Assembly (NCBI GenBank): GCA_019137255.1 | Contig: WPDH01000141.1 | Coordinates: 124,001 to 188,000 of the forward strand | Origin: Corinectria fuckeliana | Taxonomy: Eukaryota; Ascomycota; Sordariomycetes; Hypocreales; Nectriaceae | Length of the DNA stretch: 64,000 nt | Reading direction: 5' to 3' | Part shown: in pieces, positions 46,840 to 57,574 of the stretch | How the letters are laid out: each line of letters starts with the position of its first letter | Numbering within the stretch: position 1 is the stretch's first letter | The notes under the pieces: model-generated | What the model was told of the DNA's origin: nothing | Database searches by the model: none | The model's input: only the letters and a program-made list of their open reading frames with translations | Position numbers and translations under genes: made by a program

Positions 46840-47054
46840 TGTAAAAGACCGGGTCTTATTATATTACATGCTGAGTATTATATAGTAGTATAGTATTATA
46901 GACCTTAGGCACTATAAGTCTACACTATGCTATAGTAACCCTCAGGGAGAAGCTGCTAGGGCTTCTCCTTACGAATTAACTATCCTAATTAATTTAATCT
47001 GACCTTTTAAGATGATAGCTTCCTTTTTGCCCCTTTAGGTGACCGTATTTCACT
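46840..47054 (+). repeat. Right LTR of the copia element
   Basis: Starts TGTAAAAG. The first ~100 bp are RIP-mutated while the last ~95 bp stay close to the original sequence, the mirror image of the left LTR. Confidence 0.92.
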
Positions 47055-47059
47055 TGTAA

Positions 47060-49319
47060 GATATAGGGTAGGCGAAAGGTAACGGTTGGGATTGTCCTTC
47101 AACTTGGAGGCTTTTCGCCGTCATATTAGGCTTAGGCTGTTTTGAGCATGGGTTCATGTGACAAGACGCCACCGAGCTACAAGCCCCTGCAACAGCTCCA
47201 AGGCGTTCGGCATTCACGGTCTAGCAGTTGACGAGCTTTCCGGTGGCCTAGGCTAGCTGCTTAGGTATCGATAGCTTGCGTCGGACCTGAGCTAATAATT
47301 AGCGAACAGCGCGGCAGGCAGACTCTGCGTCTTGCACAACAGGGGGTCGATGAACGGTCGCCAAGCAGGAACCCAGTGTGGACGTTTGGAAGGACGGGTG
47401 TGAGCTGTTTTGCCGCATGAGTCTAGCAAATACTAGAATACCCATGGAAGCGATTATTCTCACGCATCGGAACCCATAACTACGATTGGACTGTCATGGA
47501 TGGTTGCCCAGCTGAGGCTGATTCGTACTCAACCTCACCAGCACCGCTACTGAGCCCGACACGTGCAGAGGGAGTGGGCCCGACACCACATCGGTGAGAG
47601 AACTGTACATACATGTGCCTACCGACGTCTGAAAGAGACGGCGAGAACTGGGCCGACAAGGGGTTGAGCGAGGCGGAATCAATCATTCGATCAAACCCCT
47701 GCCCACCTATGCATACATACATACATAGTCTACGCAAACCACTGCACCCTTTTCGAGGAAGCTGAGCGAGCGGCCATCAACCTGCGGCTTCAAGGGGTCG
47801 GTTTAAAGATAACTTGGGGTCAAGAGGGTCCGCCGGAGTTGGACTAGCATCCCGGGCCCGCCTCCCAAGCAAGCGTCCATCATCGACCCCCAGCTTCGTC
47901 TCCTCGAAGCCCGTCGTCTCCCATGACAAATCTCGATGATGAATCTCGATGCCAACTTTTCAGTTTTAGTCTCAGACGCTTCTAGTCAAGGCGAGACGCT
48001 GAACGACCAAAGAGAGACTTGGAGAATGTTGTGAGAGCGACGACGCTGAGACAAGAGAGACCTCCCGTTGCGCCTGTGGAAATTGTGGTGAGATAGGCCG
48101 AAACCCCGAATCCACGAGCAGAGTGGCTACTACTAGTAGATTCAGCTGCCAGGTACGAAGCACTTCGTACACTAATCAGCTTTAGAAGGCAGCCTTGCGG
48201 CGCCTCACCTCAAGTAGCGTGCCGAATCTGCCTCGAGGGCGCAGGGTAGATGCTGGAGAGGAGAAACAAGTGTGCCAAGTCAGGATCTCACTGAGGAAAA
48301 GCGGTAATACATAAGAGTCAGTAAGTGGTGGACCTCTATTCGCCTCAATGATGTCCATACAGAGGGAGAGCCCTGAATTTTACGATGGAGACGGAGGAGC
48401 TAATTCTGATTGCTTATACTGCCCGTCCATGCCACAGCACCTCTTCCACTTCAATATTGCTACACACCCCTTCCCTCTCTAGTCCCGCCTTTCCAAAGAC
48501 CGATCTGGGCCAGCCACGTACCTACGTAACATGCCTAACATCATCATGCTGCTCCTATCACGAGTGAGTTCATTGTGCCGACACCAAATACATACCATCC
48601 CAAGTCTGCTCAGAGGTCCGACGCCCACGGAGGGCCGCGGCCTCTGAAATAAATGGGACCTGGCGCTCAGCTCGAGGCGCTAATGCCGCGATTCCGCGAA
48701 TGGCACCCGCCCCCCCCCGCGCCCCCGCGCCACACGCTCGCCATCCCCTGTAAGGGTCCATCTTTAGTGAATGTGAATGCAGCAGCGCCCCTGTAGCTTA
48801 AGGCTTCTGCAGGTGCCCCACTGCCCCGGCGCTCACCATCGTCACTCCGGCCGCCCACGTCCCGCTCGCCTCTTCTGTTTAAGCCCCGGCCCGTCACCCG
48901 GAATTTTGATTCAATCGTGTTTGCGCTTGTGAGAGATTGGGAAAGGGAGCAAGGGAGGGAGGGACAGACAGACAGACGGAGAGAGACATGGGTTGCGACA
49001 GAGCCAGAGACTCAAAACTGACAATCTCCCTCCCCAACCCGTCTGTACCGTTCCCTTGGCTTTTGATCACTCTTTTTGCTCCCTCTTACCTTCTTAGACG
49101 CCATCGCATACAATAATTATTACCCTACTCCCCATCTCTATCCCCGCACAGGACGAATAGGACCCTTTATTAACGGGTGGAGGAAGGAACCCCAGATCGC
49201 GAACCTGTCCCTCCCTCCCTGACGAACCAACAATACAAGGGTTTCCCCCACAAATACGACAACGGGCTTACACGCAGGTGTTGTCTAAGTGGGAAACGAA
49301 AAAAGGACCCCCGCCATCC
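47060..49319. other. Intergenic, 2.3 kb right of the retrotransposon
   Basis: Normal-composition sequence with only chance-like ORFs. A C-rich patch lies at 48705-48730 and GACA repeats near 48960-48975. The right end is the CT-rich leader of the next gene. Confidence 0.5.
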
Positions 49320-51021
49320 ATGCATCGACCCGTCGCCCTCTTGGCCTGGGGAGCTCTGAGCTCGCCTGCGGCCGCGTGGCTCAAGAATCCGTGGCTCAAG
49401 TCGGCTGCCGAAGAGCCGTGGACGCCTCCCGTCGAGACGAGCGTGGCCGAGGAAGGCGAACAGAACCAGCTCGCCCAGGGATGGTCGCCCCGGCCGACCG
49501 AGGCACCGGCGCTGTACGGCCGCATGGAGCTGGTCGAGCGCATGGACGGGTATACCCTCGGCGTTGATACTTGCGGTTTCGTCGCGAACGGAAGTGAGTG
49601 TTTTTGCGAGTCTCGTTTTCGAATAATCTCCTTTGGTGTGGTCTTTCTGGTGGCTTTTGTTCAAGTATGGGGAACTCCAATGGTTGGAAGAGGAAAAGAG
49701 GAAGAGAAATAGAAAGAGAGAAAGAGACAGCTCAGATATAATGGGTTCCCTAGACATTTGACCAAAAGCAGTCGGCTAACAATTGGTTCCTAATTACTAG
49801 ACTCATTCACTTGCATCACTGCCGGCGAAACATGCAGCTACTCCGACGACTACATCGGCTGCTGCGACACCAGCTCGGCCTGCAATGTCGTCAAGACGAC
49901 TTGCATCGACTACGATGCTTCGGCCGCGGGCGCCTGCAACCTGCCCGATGACTTCCATACTCTCTGCTGGTAAGTTTTGTGTCTAGGGTCTCTTCATGCT
50001 CTGTCCCGTCCTGTTCCTCTTCTTGGGCCTCCACTTACACCAAGATCCAAGTGGCACCTCGTCCTACGGATCCTGCTTCACCTACGTCCTCTCCACCACC
50101 GGCTCCGGCAGCGACTCCGACAGCACCTTCACCCTGCTGGACTGCTCCCCGACCGCCGGCACCTCGACGCTGTTCGACTACGACCCCGCCTGGGCCCGCA
50201 CCCACTCCTTCAACAGCGACTCCACCGCCGACGCCGGGTCCACCTCGGCCTCCGGGTCCGGCTCCACCGGCTCCGACGACGTGACCTCCACCGGCTCCGC
50301 GACCGAGTCCTCCTCCGCCGCTACCACCACCTCCGGCGACAACGGCGGCGGCGGCAGTAGCACCCCCGTAGGTGCCATCGCCGGAGGAGTCGTCGGCGGC
50401 GTCGCCTTCATCGCCCTCGTCGGCCTCGCCGTCTTCTTTATCCTCCGTCGGAGAAGAAACGCCAAGAACCCACCGCCGCCCGCTGAGCTGCAGACCAACC
50501 AGGCCATCCCTCCGCCTCAACAGAAGTCGCCCATGGCTCAGCACCAGCAGCAGCCGCCGCCCATGTCGCCGCAGAGCCCGCAGAGCTTCGCGCCCTCGTC
50601 GCCGTCCGGCACCGTCTACCCGTCCGGCGTCCCCTCCAGCTTCTCGGGCTACGCTCCCCAGCAGAGCACGCCGCAGCCCTACGATCCGAACATGGGCGCC
50701 TACGGCGGCCAGCAGGCGTACTCGCAGCAGGCGGGCTACAACGGCTACGCGCCCCAGCAGGGTTACGGATCGCCCCAGGACTACCAGCAGCAGCAGCAAC
50801 AACAGCAGGGCCAGTACAACCAGTACGGCGCCGTGCCCGGGTACGCACCTCCCCCCTCCGTCTCACCGCCCCCAAACTTGGCCCCTAGTCCCGCGCCCAA
50901 AGACAGCGAGCCTGTCTACGGCGGTCAGCAGCAGCACCACCAGTCTCCCCCTCAGAACGCCCAGGAGCTGCCAACCATCAACCCGCTTGGAAACGAGGGC
51001 AACCGCGCCGAGCTCAGTTAA
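49320..51021 (+). CDS. Secretory single-pass membrane protein with Cys-rich ectodomain and Pro/Gln-rich tail
   Basis: Three exons, 49320-49593, 49801-49969 and 50052-51021, give 470 residues. A signal peptide is visible ('MHRPVALLAWGALSSPAAAW'). Residues 80-165 hold an ectodomain with at least twelve Cys ('ETCSYSDDYIGCCDTSSACN' and 'TLCCGTSSYGSCFTYV'), then a Ser/Thr/Gly-rich stalk, one membrane helix near residues 255-280 ending in 'RRRRNAKN', and a 185-residue cytosolic tail rich in Pro, Gln and Tyr with a CAG-coded Gln run. This is the design of fungal cell-wall sensors or surface receptors; I recognise no named family. The Cys spacing after exon 2 only works with the acceptor at 50051, which supports the model. 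Confidence 0.78.
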
Positions 51022-51378
51022 AGCAGAGGCAGACATAAAGCAAAGGAAGCCGAGGAAAGATCTGAACTGCCTGGCGTTGGTTTGAATGAGATGAGATACA
51101 TTTCGGTGTAGAGAGAGGTCACCATCATGGGGGGACTTACTGGATTATTTGTAGTTATCATTTGCATGAATTTGGATATACCCTCGCTGACAGCATATTC
51201 AAATCTTGCGTTCGTTTTGGGTTATTTATGAAGACATATGGCTATAATGCCCGATCCCTGGCTACTACTGACTTATCCAATGTGACATTATCGTTACCTC
51301 AACCGGACCGAATCACAATGATGACACTACCATGGCTGCTACCCCTCCCAGAAAACACTGGTTCCTCGTCTTCAAGCA
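51022..51378. other. Convergent 3' flanks
   Basis: About 360 bp of UTR-type sequence between the membrane protein and the oxidoreductase; nothing else seen. Confidence 0.5.
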
Positions 51379-52986
51379 TCATGTTCTCAAATCCTTGGCA
51401 ACGGCCTTGTCCCACCACTCCTCCCAGTTCAGCACCTTGCGACCCAGCCTGGCCTCCTCGGCCGCAAACACCATGGCGTGACTCCGGAGCACCTCGTCGA
51501 GCGTGCATCCGATGAACTCGCTCTGCGCACGAGGCGCTTCCCAGCCGTGGTTCTTGACGCGGTCGCAAGCCAGCACGAACTGCTGCGTCAGACCCAAGTC
51601 GCCGCCGCCGTGTCCCAGGTCCTCGACGCGCGGGTGGTACCTCTTGGTCTCACCCGTGTTGAAGTCTTCGACGACGATGGTGCGCGAGTCGGCGTAGATC
51701 TCGCCGTGCTCGCCGTAGATGTTGGAGAAGCGCTGGCAGATCTTCTTGGTCTGCGCGACCATGTGGAAGGTGGCCAGCTTGGCCGGCTGGCTGGACTCGG
51801 GCCAGGAAATGGTGACAAACTGCTCGTCGCAGACGTTGTTGTCGGCCTCGAAGACGCACCGACCGAACCAGTTCCGGGACTCGACCTCTGTCTTGGGCGT
51901 CGACTCGTCGTAGTCTTCCTCAAGCGCCTTGGAGATGACCTCCTCCTGCGCCGACTGCGTGGGGTAGTCCTCAATATCATGGACAACGACGTTGATGGGC
52001 CATAGTGTGGCACCTTGAAGCCCCTGAAGCTTAGGATTGAGGTAGATATTCTTGGCCGAGAACTTGCACCCCTCATCGCCCAGGGGGCACTTTGTGCAGT
52101 TAGTTGCCGAGCCAGCCGCGGAAGGCTTGCGGCTCTTCTTGAACATATGCAGACCGCCCGAGGAGGAGATGGTTTCCGGGAGGTGCGGCTCCCCCTGACC
52201 GGGCTTCTCCGGGGAGCAGAGTATCCAAAGCAAGAGGTCGATGTCGTGGCAGCTCTTGGTGAGGAGAGACGGTGCCGTCGTCTTCTCGTTGCGCCAGTTG
52301 CCCCTGACGTACGAGTGCGTGAAATGCCACCAACCCACGGGCTCGGTGTGGACAATACTCGTGATATCGCCGATGACACGGTCCTCGAGCAACAGCTTTC
52401 GCAGCATGATGTTGTGAGGGCTGTACCGCAGCACATGGCCAATGGAGAAAACCCTGGAGGCCTGCGAGGCACGCAGCGCCTTGTACATGTCGAGGCACTC
52501 CTGGAGGGAGCACGCAAGCGGCTTCTCGCACATGACATGCAGCCCAAGCGGACCGAGGCCGACGACCACCTCGCGGTGCATCTCGTCCAAGACACATACA
52601 AAGGCCCCGTCGACGCCGTCGGGAACACCCTCCTCGCCCGCAGCCACACGACGCCGGCGATCCTGCTCGTACTCGAGGAACCCGCGCCAGTCGGTGAAGC
52701 ATTGGCCCTCGCCGGGCTCGCCGTCTCCCCATATGTGTTTCTTGCCCAGGGTTTCGCGCTTGAACTTAAGCGGCTCGGCGACGGCAGCTACGACGCCGTT
52801 GGAGACGGTGGCGATGGCGTTTGCATAGTGGTTGCCGCGGGAGCCAGCGCCGATGATGACGAAGCGCGGCGGATGCTCCGACATCTCGGGCCGGGGCGGG
52901 GGCTTGACACGGAACGAGGGCGCGGGAGGTGGTTCCGGGTCGTCGCCTGGGGTGGGCTTGGAAAGCAGCTTCTTTACAGCGGCCAT
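51379..52986 (-). CDS. GFO/IDH/MocA-family NAD(P)-dependent oxidoreductase
   Basis: A single exon of 535 residues. After a Pro-rich leader of about 35 residues comes the dinucleotide-binding motif 'FVIIGAGSRG', then 'VCVLDEMHREVV', and the family's catalytic 'MCEKPLACS' (EKP). Later segments such as 'SIGHVLRYSPHN' and 'LLTKSCHDIDLLLWI' complete the C-terminal alpha/beta substrate domain. A Cys cluster 'CTKCPLGDEGC' around residue 310 is unusual for the family and may bind a metal. These enzymes oxidise or reduce sugars, inositols or similar polyols; the substrate cannot be read from the sequence. No signal peptide is seen. Confidence 0.87.
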   Translation of the reverse strand: MAAVKKLLSKPTPGDDPEPPPAPSFRVKPPPRPEMSEHPPRFVIIGAGSRGNHYANAIATVSNGVVAAVAEPLKFKRETLGKKHIWGDGEPGEGQCFTDWRGFLEYEQDRRRRVAAGEEGVPDGVDGAFVCVLDEMHREVVVGLGPLGLHVMCEKPLACSLQECLDMYKALRASQASRVFSIGHVLRYSPHNIMLRKLLLEDRVIGDITSIVHTEPVGWWHFTHSYVRGNWRNEKTTAPSLLTKSCHDIDLLLWILCSPEKPGQGEPHLPETISSSGGLHMFKKSRKPSAAGSATNCTKCPLGDEGCKFSAKNIYLNPKLQGLQGATLWPINVVVHDIEDYPTQSAQEEVISKALEEDYDESTPKTEVESRNWFGRCVFEADNNVCDEQFVTISWPESSQPAKLATFHMVAQTKKICQRFSNIYGEHGEIYADSRTIVVEDFNTGETKRYHPRVEDLGHGGGDLGLTQQFVLACDRVKNHGWEAPRAQSEFIGCTLDEVLRSHAMVFAAEEARLGRKVLNWEEWWDKAVAKDLRT

Positions 52987-53629
52987 GACTGAGAAGATTT
53001 GATGATGTGGTGCTTAGAATAGGACTAAATAGCGTAGTTTCTCACTCGCGATTACGGACGAGCAAGATGGCTGCGGTGATTTGGGTAGACAGAGGAGGAT
53101 ATTAGTCGTCCGCCTTCATGGGTCGTCTAGGGCAACACTTTGGGGCAGGCAACGGGCTCAAGAAGCCATGAGAAAGAGCAACGAGCAGATATTCGGAAGA
53201 AACGGACCACAAACATGCATACAACGGCCTCTCTCCGGCTGTCCTTTGGTTGCAGATGCCGACGATGTTGATGATGGGGGGCCTGGGGATGTGGTGTTGA
53301 AGTGCCGGCTGCCAATGGGGAGATGGCGATTTAGAATCGATACCTCCATAGGTACGCAATGGAACGTTCCACCGCGTTAGGTGCTTTGAGGCAGCGCTGG
53401 AGGGGGGCGCCACAGGGCACTCGCCTACCTAGATGCAGTGGAGTGTAGTTGAGTGGGCGCTGATGTCCATGCAATGGAGGGCCTGGGCTCTGGTGGATCA
53501 GGCTGGCGGGAGTCAACTGAGCCTCCTCTCCACAGCCTGCCCGTTATTGACAAGTCTTTCACTATATGCATCCATCTACACGCAGCCAATACGAGCGCAC
53601 TCAGTGAACGGCTCAACCCCCAAGAAACC
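52987..53629. promoter_or_regulatory. Divergent promoter region, oxidoreductase / REX2
   Basis: 640 bp between the two start codons; no defined motif was assigned. Confidence 0.5.
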
Positions 53630-54364
53630 ATGTCTACAAACCCGGAGGACCAGGTCGAAAAGCCCAAGAGCGCTAGCGATGACCCTCTCGTATGGATCGA
53701 CTGTGAGGTACGTCGAGCTGCTGTGGATAAATGACGCCCAGCAGGACGCTCGATCATTGGCGATGGCCTCACTCACACGCAACCACCGTAGATGACGGGC
53801 CTCAACCCGGACACGGAAGAGATCATCGAGATATACTGCATCATCACCACGGGAAACCTCGAGGTCCTCGACGCAGAGGGCTTCCACGCCGTCGTCCATT
53901 TCCCGTCGTCGCGGCTCGACCAGATGGACCCATGGTGCACCAAGACGCACGCTGACTCGGGCCTCACGGCCGCGGTGCTGGCCTCGACGACGACGCCCGA
54001 GCAGGCGGCCGACGCGCTATACGAGTACATCACGCGGTTCATCCCCGAGCGCAAGCTCGGGCTGCTGGCCGGCAACAGCGTGCACTGCGACCGGGCGTTC
54101 CTCCGGCGCGAGCCCTACGGCCGCGTCGCGAGGCACCTGCACCACCGCATCCTGGACGTCAGCTCGATCAAGGAGGCGGCGCGCAGGTGGAGCGCCAAGC
54201 GCATCGTCAACAAGGTGCCCAACAAGAGGGGGCTGCACAAGGCGCGGGACGACATTCTTGAGAGCATCGAGGAGGCGAGGTACTACAGGGAGGTTCTGTT
54301 CCGGCCCACCTTTGATGATGCGGTGCCGGAGAAGAAGAACACCAAGTCGAAGAAGCAAAAATAG
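53630..54364 (+). CDS. REX2: Oligoribonuclease (REX2-type 3'-5' exonuclease)
   Basis: Two exons, 53630-53707 and 53792-54364, give 216 residues. The first ends inside the exonuclease I motif 'LVWIDCEMTGLNPDT' (Asp and Glu ligands). The second holds 'GNSVHCDRAFL' (Exo II), 'RILDVSSIKEAARRW' and the final 'HKARDDILESIEEARYY' with His and Asp of the DEDDh class. The tail is Lys-rich. Oligoribonuclease trims 2-5-nt RNA fragments to mononucleotides; in fungi it works in mitochondria and cytosol. I see no clear mitochondrial presequence at the ATG used, so targeting is open. The intron (84 nt) lies at the same point as the DxE motif. Confidence 0.92.
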
Positions 54365-55072
54365 GGGTTTAAATAAACACTAAAACCCCCAGGATAGAAA
54401 TGATACAACTTCCGGTACAAGATTGTCTGGTTTTGGTGCCGGCTTTTGATGTTTGCTGTGTAATAGTGAGAGAGCTGGTTCAGAAGGAATGAGATGAAGA
54501 AGAGCGAGCTCAACAGAATGTGAGATGAGGGCATCATGACTGAGTACCTAGTGTCTCAGTTAAGCTAGGTGGTTGCTGGTTACACCAGATGAATGCATAG
54601 GCTGTCAAATAACTACCACTTCTATATGAACACTCACCTATCAAGCTGCTGTGACACCTTTTCCCCGACTGATATGCTCATGATCATGTCTGTCACCTCG
54701 CTCGCACTGTCTGCGGAGGCACCGTCAACCGCATTGTGCACAGTGCTAATCCACAACGCCAGCTGTAGCAACCCCTCCATTAGCTCAAGTGATATAATTC
54801 CATCATCAATCCAACCCCACCAAATAGCTTCCCCAAGCTCCCACGCTCCCTCTCGCCTCGTTCCATCATCAGTCTCGACCACGGGAAACAACCCAAGCCA
54901 GCCAACCAACCATCGCCATTGCTCACCTCCACCTCCCCTCTCCACTCCACCTCGACTCGGCCGTCTGCCCACCACAGGTTCGCCTTTTCTTCCTTCTCCC
55001 TCCTCCTCCTTCCCCTGCTCAACCCCTTCCTCCCTCTCTAATCTGTCTCAATCTCCCCTTTAGCAAGCCAGG
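54365..55072. other. Intergenic, PGM2 promoter
   Basis: About 700 bp. The last 250 bp are strongly pyrimidine-rich (CT/CCAC runs), as in many highly expressed fungal genes. Nothing else seen. Confidence 0.5.
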
Positions 55073-57106
55073 ATGAGTGTCAAAACCGTCGAGTTCCAGC
55101 CCTTCCAGGACCAGAAGCCCGGAACGTAAGTCCAGTCCCGTCCCGTCCCATCCCAGTCCTCACGACATCAACGTCCCCGCCCCCACCATCCATTGCCACG
55201 CCCCCTCTCCGTCACTCCCGCTTTGCTTGCCAGAGCTGTCCCTCAACCTCATTGCCCGTTGCTGCTATCTTCCGTGATGGCGCTGACCTTTCTTTTCCTT
55301 GCAGTTCTGGTCTTCGAAAGAAGGTCGTTGTCTTCCAGCAGGCCCACTACAGCGAGGCCTTTGTCGCCAGCATCCTCCTGTCCATTCCCGAGGGAGTTGA
55401 GGGTAAGAAGAAGAAGAAGATCCCTGGGGCTGCCCCCGGCCATTGATTCGAAACAACAACTGACATCCCACTCCATGATAGGTTCCTTCCTTGTTATTGG
55501 TGGTGATGGTCGCTACTGGAACCCCGAGGTTATCCAGCTCATTGCCAAGATTGGTGCCGCCTACGGTGTAAAGAAGCTCCTCATCGGCCAGAATGGAATC
55601 CTCTCCACTCCTGCTGCTAGCCATGTCATCCGCCTGCGCAAGGCTACTGGTGGTATTCTCCTGACCGCGAGCCACAACGCTGGTGGTAAGTCAATTGCTT
55701 GGAATCCCTAGTCTATGACTGCCTCTAATCAGCTTTTCTACAGGCCCCAAGAACGACTTCGGTATCAAGTACAACCTGACCAATGGCGGCCCCGCCCCCG
55801 AGTCTGTTACCAACAAAATCTACGAGACCTCCAAGACTTTGACCTCGTACAAGATCGCCGACATCCCCGATGTTGATATTTCCACCCTTGGCACTCAGAC
55901 CTACGGCTCCCTCGAGGTCGAGGTTATCGACAGCACCACCGACTACACCGCGATGCTCAAGGACATCTTCGACTTCGATCTCATTAAGAAGTTTTTCTCC
56001 TCCCACCCTGACTTCAAGGTATTGTTTGACGCCCTTCATGGTGTCACTGGTCCCTACGGAAAGGCCATATTCGAGACGGAGCTCGGCCTCTCTGGCGCCA
56101 CTCAGAACTGTGTGCCTAGCCCCGACTTCAACGGCGGCCACCCCGACCCCAACCTTACCTACGCTCGATCCCTTGTTGAAGCCGTTGACAAAGGCAACGT
56201 TCCCTTCGGCGCTGCCTCCGATGGTGATGGCGACCGCAACATGATCTACGGTGCCAACGCCTTTGTTTCCCCCGGCGACTCCCTTGCCATCATCGCCCAC
56301 CACGCTCAGCTCATTCCCTACTTCAAAAAGAATGGCGTACACGGCCTTGCCCGCTCCATGCCCACCAGCGGTGCCGTTGACCTGGTTGCCAAGGCCCAGG
56401 GTCTGAACTGCTACGAGGTGCCCACTGGCTGGAAGTTCTTCTGCGCTCTCTTCGATGCTCAGAAGCTGTCCATCTGTGGCGAGGAGAGCTTCGGCACTGG
56501 CAGCGATCACATCCGTGAGAAGGATGGCCTGTGGGCTATCGTTGCCTGGCTCAACATCATTGCCGGCATCGGCGTCCAGAACCCCGAGGTGACCCCCTCC
56601 ATCAAGCAGATCCAGAAGGACTTCTGGACCACATACGGACGTACCTTCTTCACTCGCTACGACTACGAGAACGTTAGCTCCGAGGGTGCTAACAAGGTTG
56701 TCGGCGAGCTGGAGAAGCTGATTGCCGACCCCGGCTTCGTTGGCAGCACCATTTCCGGTAAGTGAAGCCTCCAGTTATGAAAAAGAAAGACCGTGTGCTA
56801 ATGTCACCCAAAGGTCGCACCGTCACCAAGGCTGGAAACTTCTCCTACACCGACCTAGACGGCTCCGTATCGTCCAAACAAGGCCTGTACGCTGGCTTTT
56901 CCTCCGGAAGCCGCATCGTTGTTCGTCTCTCGGGTACCGGCTCCTCCGGCGCCACTATCCGTCTGTACATTGAGCAGCACACGAATGACCCCTCCACATA
57001 CGACCTGGATGCCCAAGACTTCTTGAAGGAAGAGGTCCACTTCGCCACGGGGCTCTTGAAGTTCAATGAGCATGTCGGCCGGGATGAGCCTGACGTCAAG
57101 ACCTAA
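55073..57106 (+). CDS. PGM2: Phosphoglucomutase
   Basis: Five exons, 55073-55125, 55305-55402, 55482-55685, 55744-56757 and 56814-57106, give 553 residues, the normal length. It interconverts glucose-1-phosphate and glucose-6-phosphate in the cytosol, linking glycolysis to trehalose, glycogen and cell-wall UDP-glucose. The phosphoserine loop 'TASHN' lies near residue 112, the metal loop 'DGDGD' near 278, the sugar-binding 'GEESFGTGSDH' near 375, and the phosphate-binding 'RLSGTGSSGATIRLY' near the C-terminus. All four are intact, so the enzyme should be active. Introns 2-4 each leave a single G before the junction, completed by GT or GC, which supports the model. Confidence 0.96.
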
Positions 57107-57574
57107 GCCGGTCATGGCCGGCGCATCGGTCGCGAAGAAGGAAACAGGCTGGAGAAAACGCAACATAATAATGATATTCCGAGTTTGTTATCGCATAGTG
57201 TGAAAAATGACAAAATTGAGCGTTCTCGTAACCAGAAGAACTGAGTGTGCAAATTGATGGGTGCAAGGGTAGAGCAGGCAATAGCTAAATGTCATGTCAC
57301 AACTCGAGTAAAAAATCAGAAAACTAGACATGCCCTACAACCAAACTAGAAGAGTGCTGTCCATGCTGGATATCATACAATCTGTCTCCCGCTGAATTTG
57401 ATCGACAAAAGGAACTTGTTACTCATAATTCATCAAACCGTTGAACCGGCGTTGCATGAACACCGGGGCCGTCGCTAAGTGGATTCGAAATCGGAACGCT
57501 GCGCAGGATAAATACAAGGAGAAAAAAAAAGGGGACACGACTGCAAGAATGGGGGACAACATAGCATTTTAGCC
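57107..57574. other. Convergent 3' flanks
   Basis: About 470 bp with an A-rich run at 57522-57531. Nothing else seen. Confidence 0.5.

Larger units (their letters stand above)
39943..47054 (+). mobile_element. Ty1/copia LTR retrotransposon, RIP-inactivated, 7112 bp, with three nested insertions
   Basis: Two LTRs (214 and 215 bp) enclose an AT-rich interior, and the whole is flanked by the 5-bp duplication TGTAA (39938-39942 and 47055-47059). A polypurine tract AAGAGGGAG (46831-46839) abuts the right LTR, which gives plus orientation. Degraded pol is readable in the plus strand: the copia reverse transcriptase box, Tyr-x-Asp-Asp, survives near 45351-45362 as Tyr-Ile-Asn-Asn, and the RNase H end is recognisable at 46232-46290 ('TKKITTNSLIKPLNKKG'). 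These are the copia hallmarks and their order RT then RNase H. Almost every changed codon fits C-to-T or G-to-A. Many stops are present, so the element is dead. Integrase and gag were not located. Confidence 0.93.

Noticed and set aside
47480..47737. 85-codon minus-strand ORF right of the retrotransposon
   Set aside because: No motif, overlapping frames equally open and no splice structure around it.
50035..50802. 255-codon minus-strand ORF
   Set aside because: Antisense shadow of the Ser/Pro/Gln-rich membrane protein; repetitive Gly/Arg/Val composition typical of such shadows.
52015..52992. 325-codon ORF on the plus strand
   Set aside because: It is the antisense shadow of the oxidoreductase gene, GC-rich in the third positions of the real frame, with no family signature of its own.
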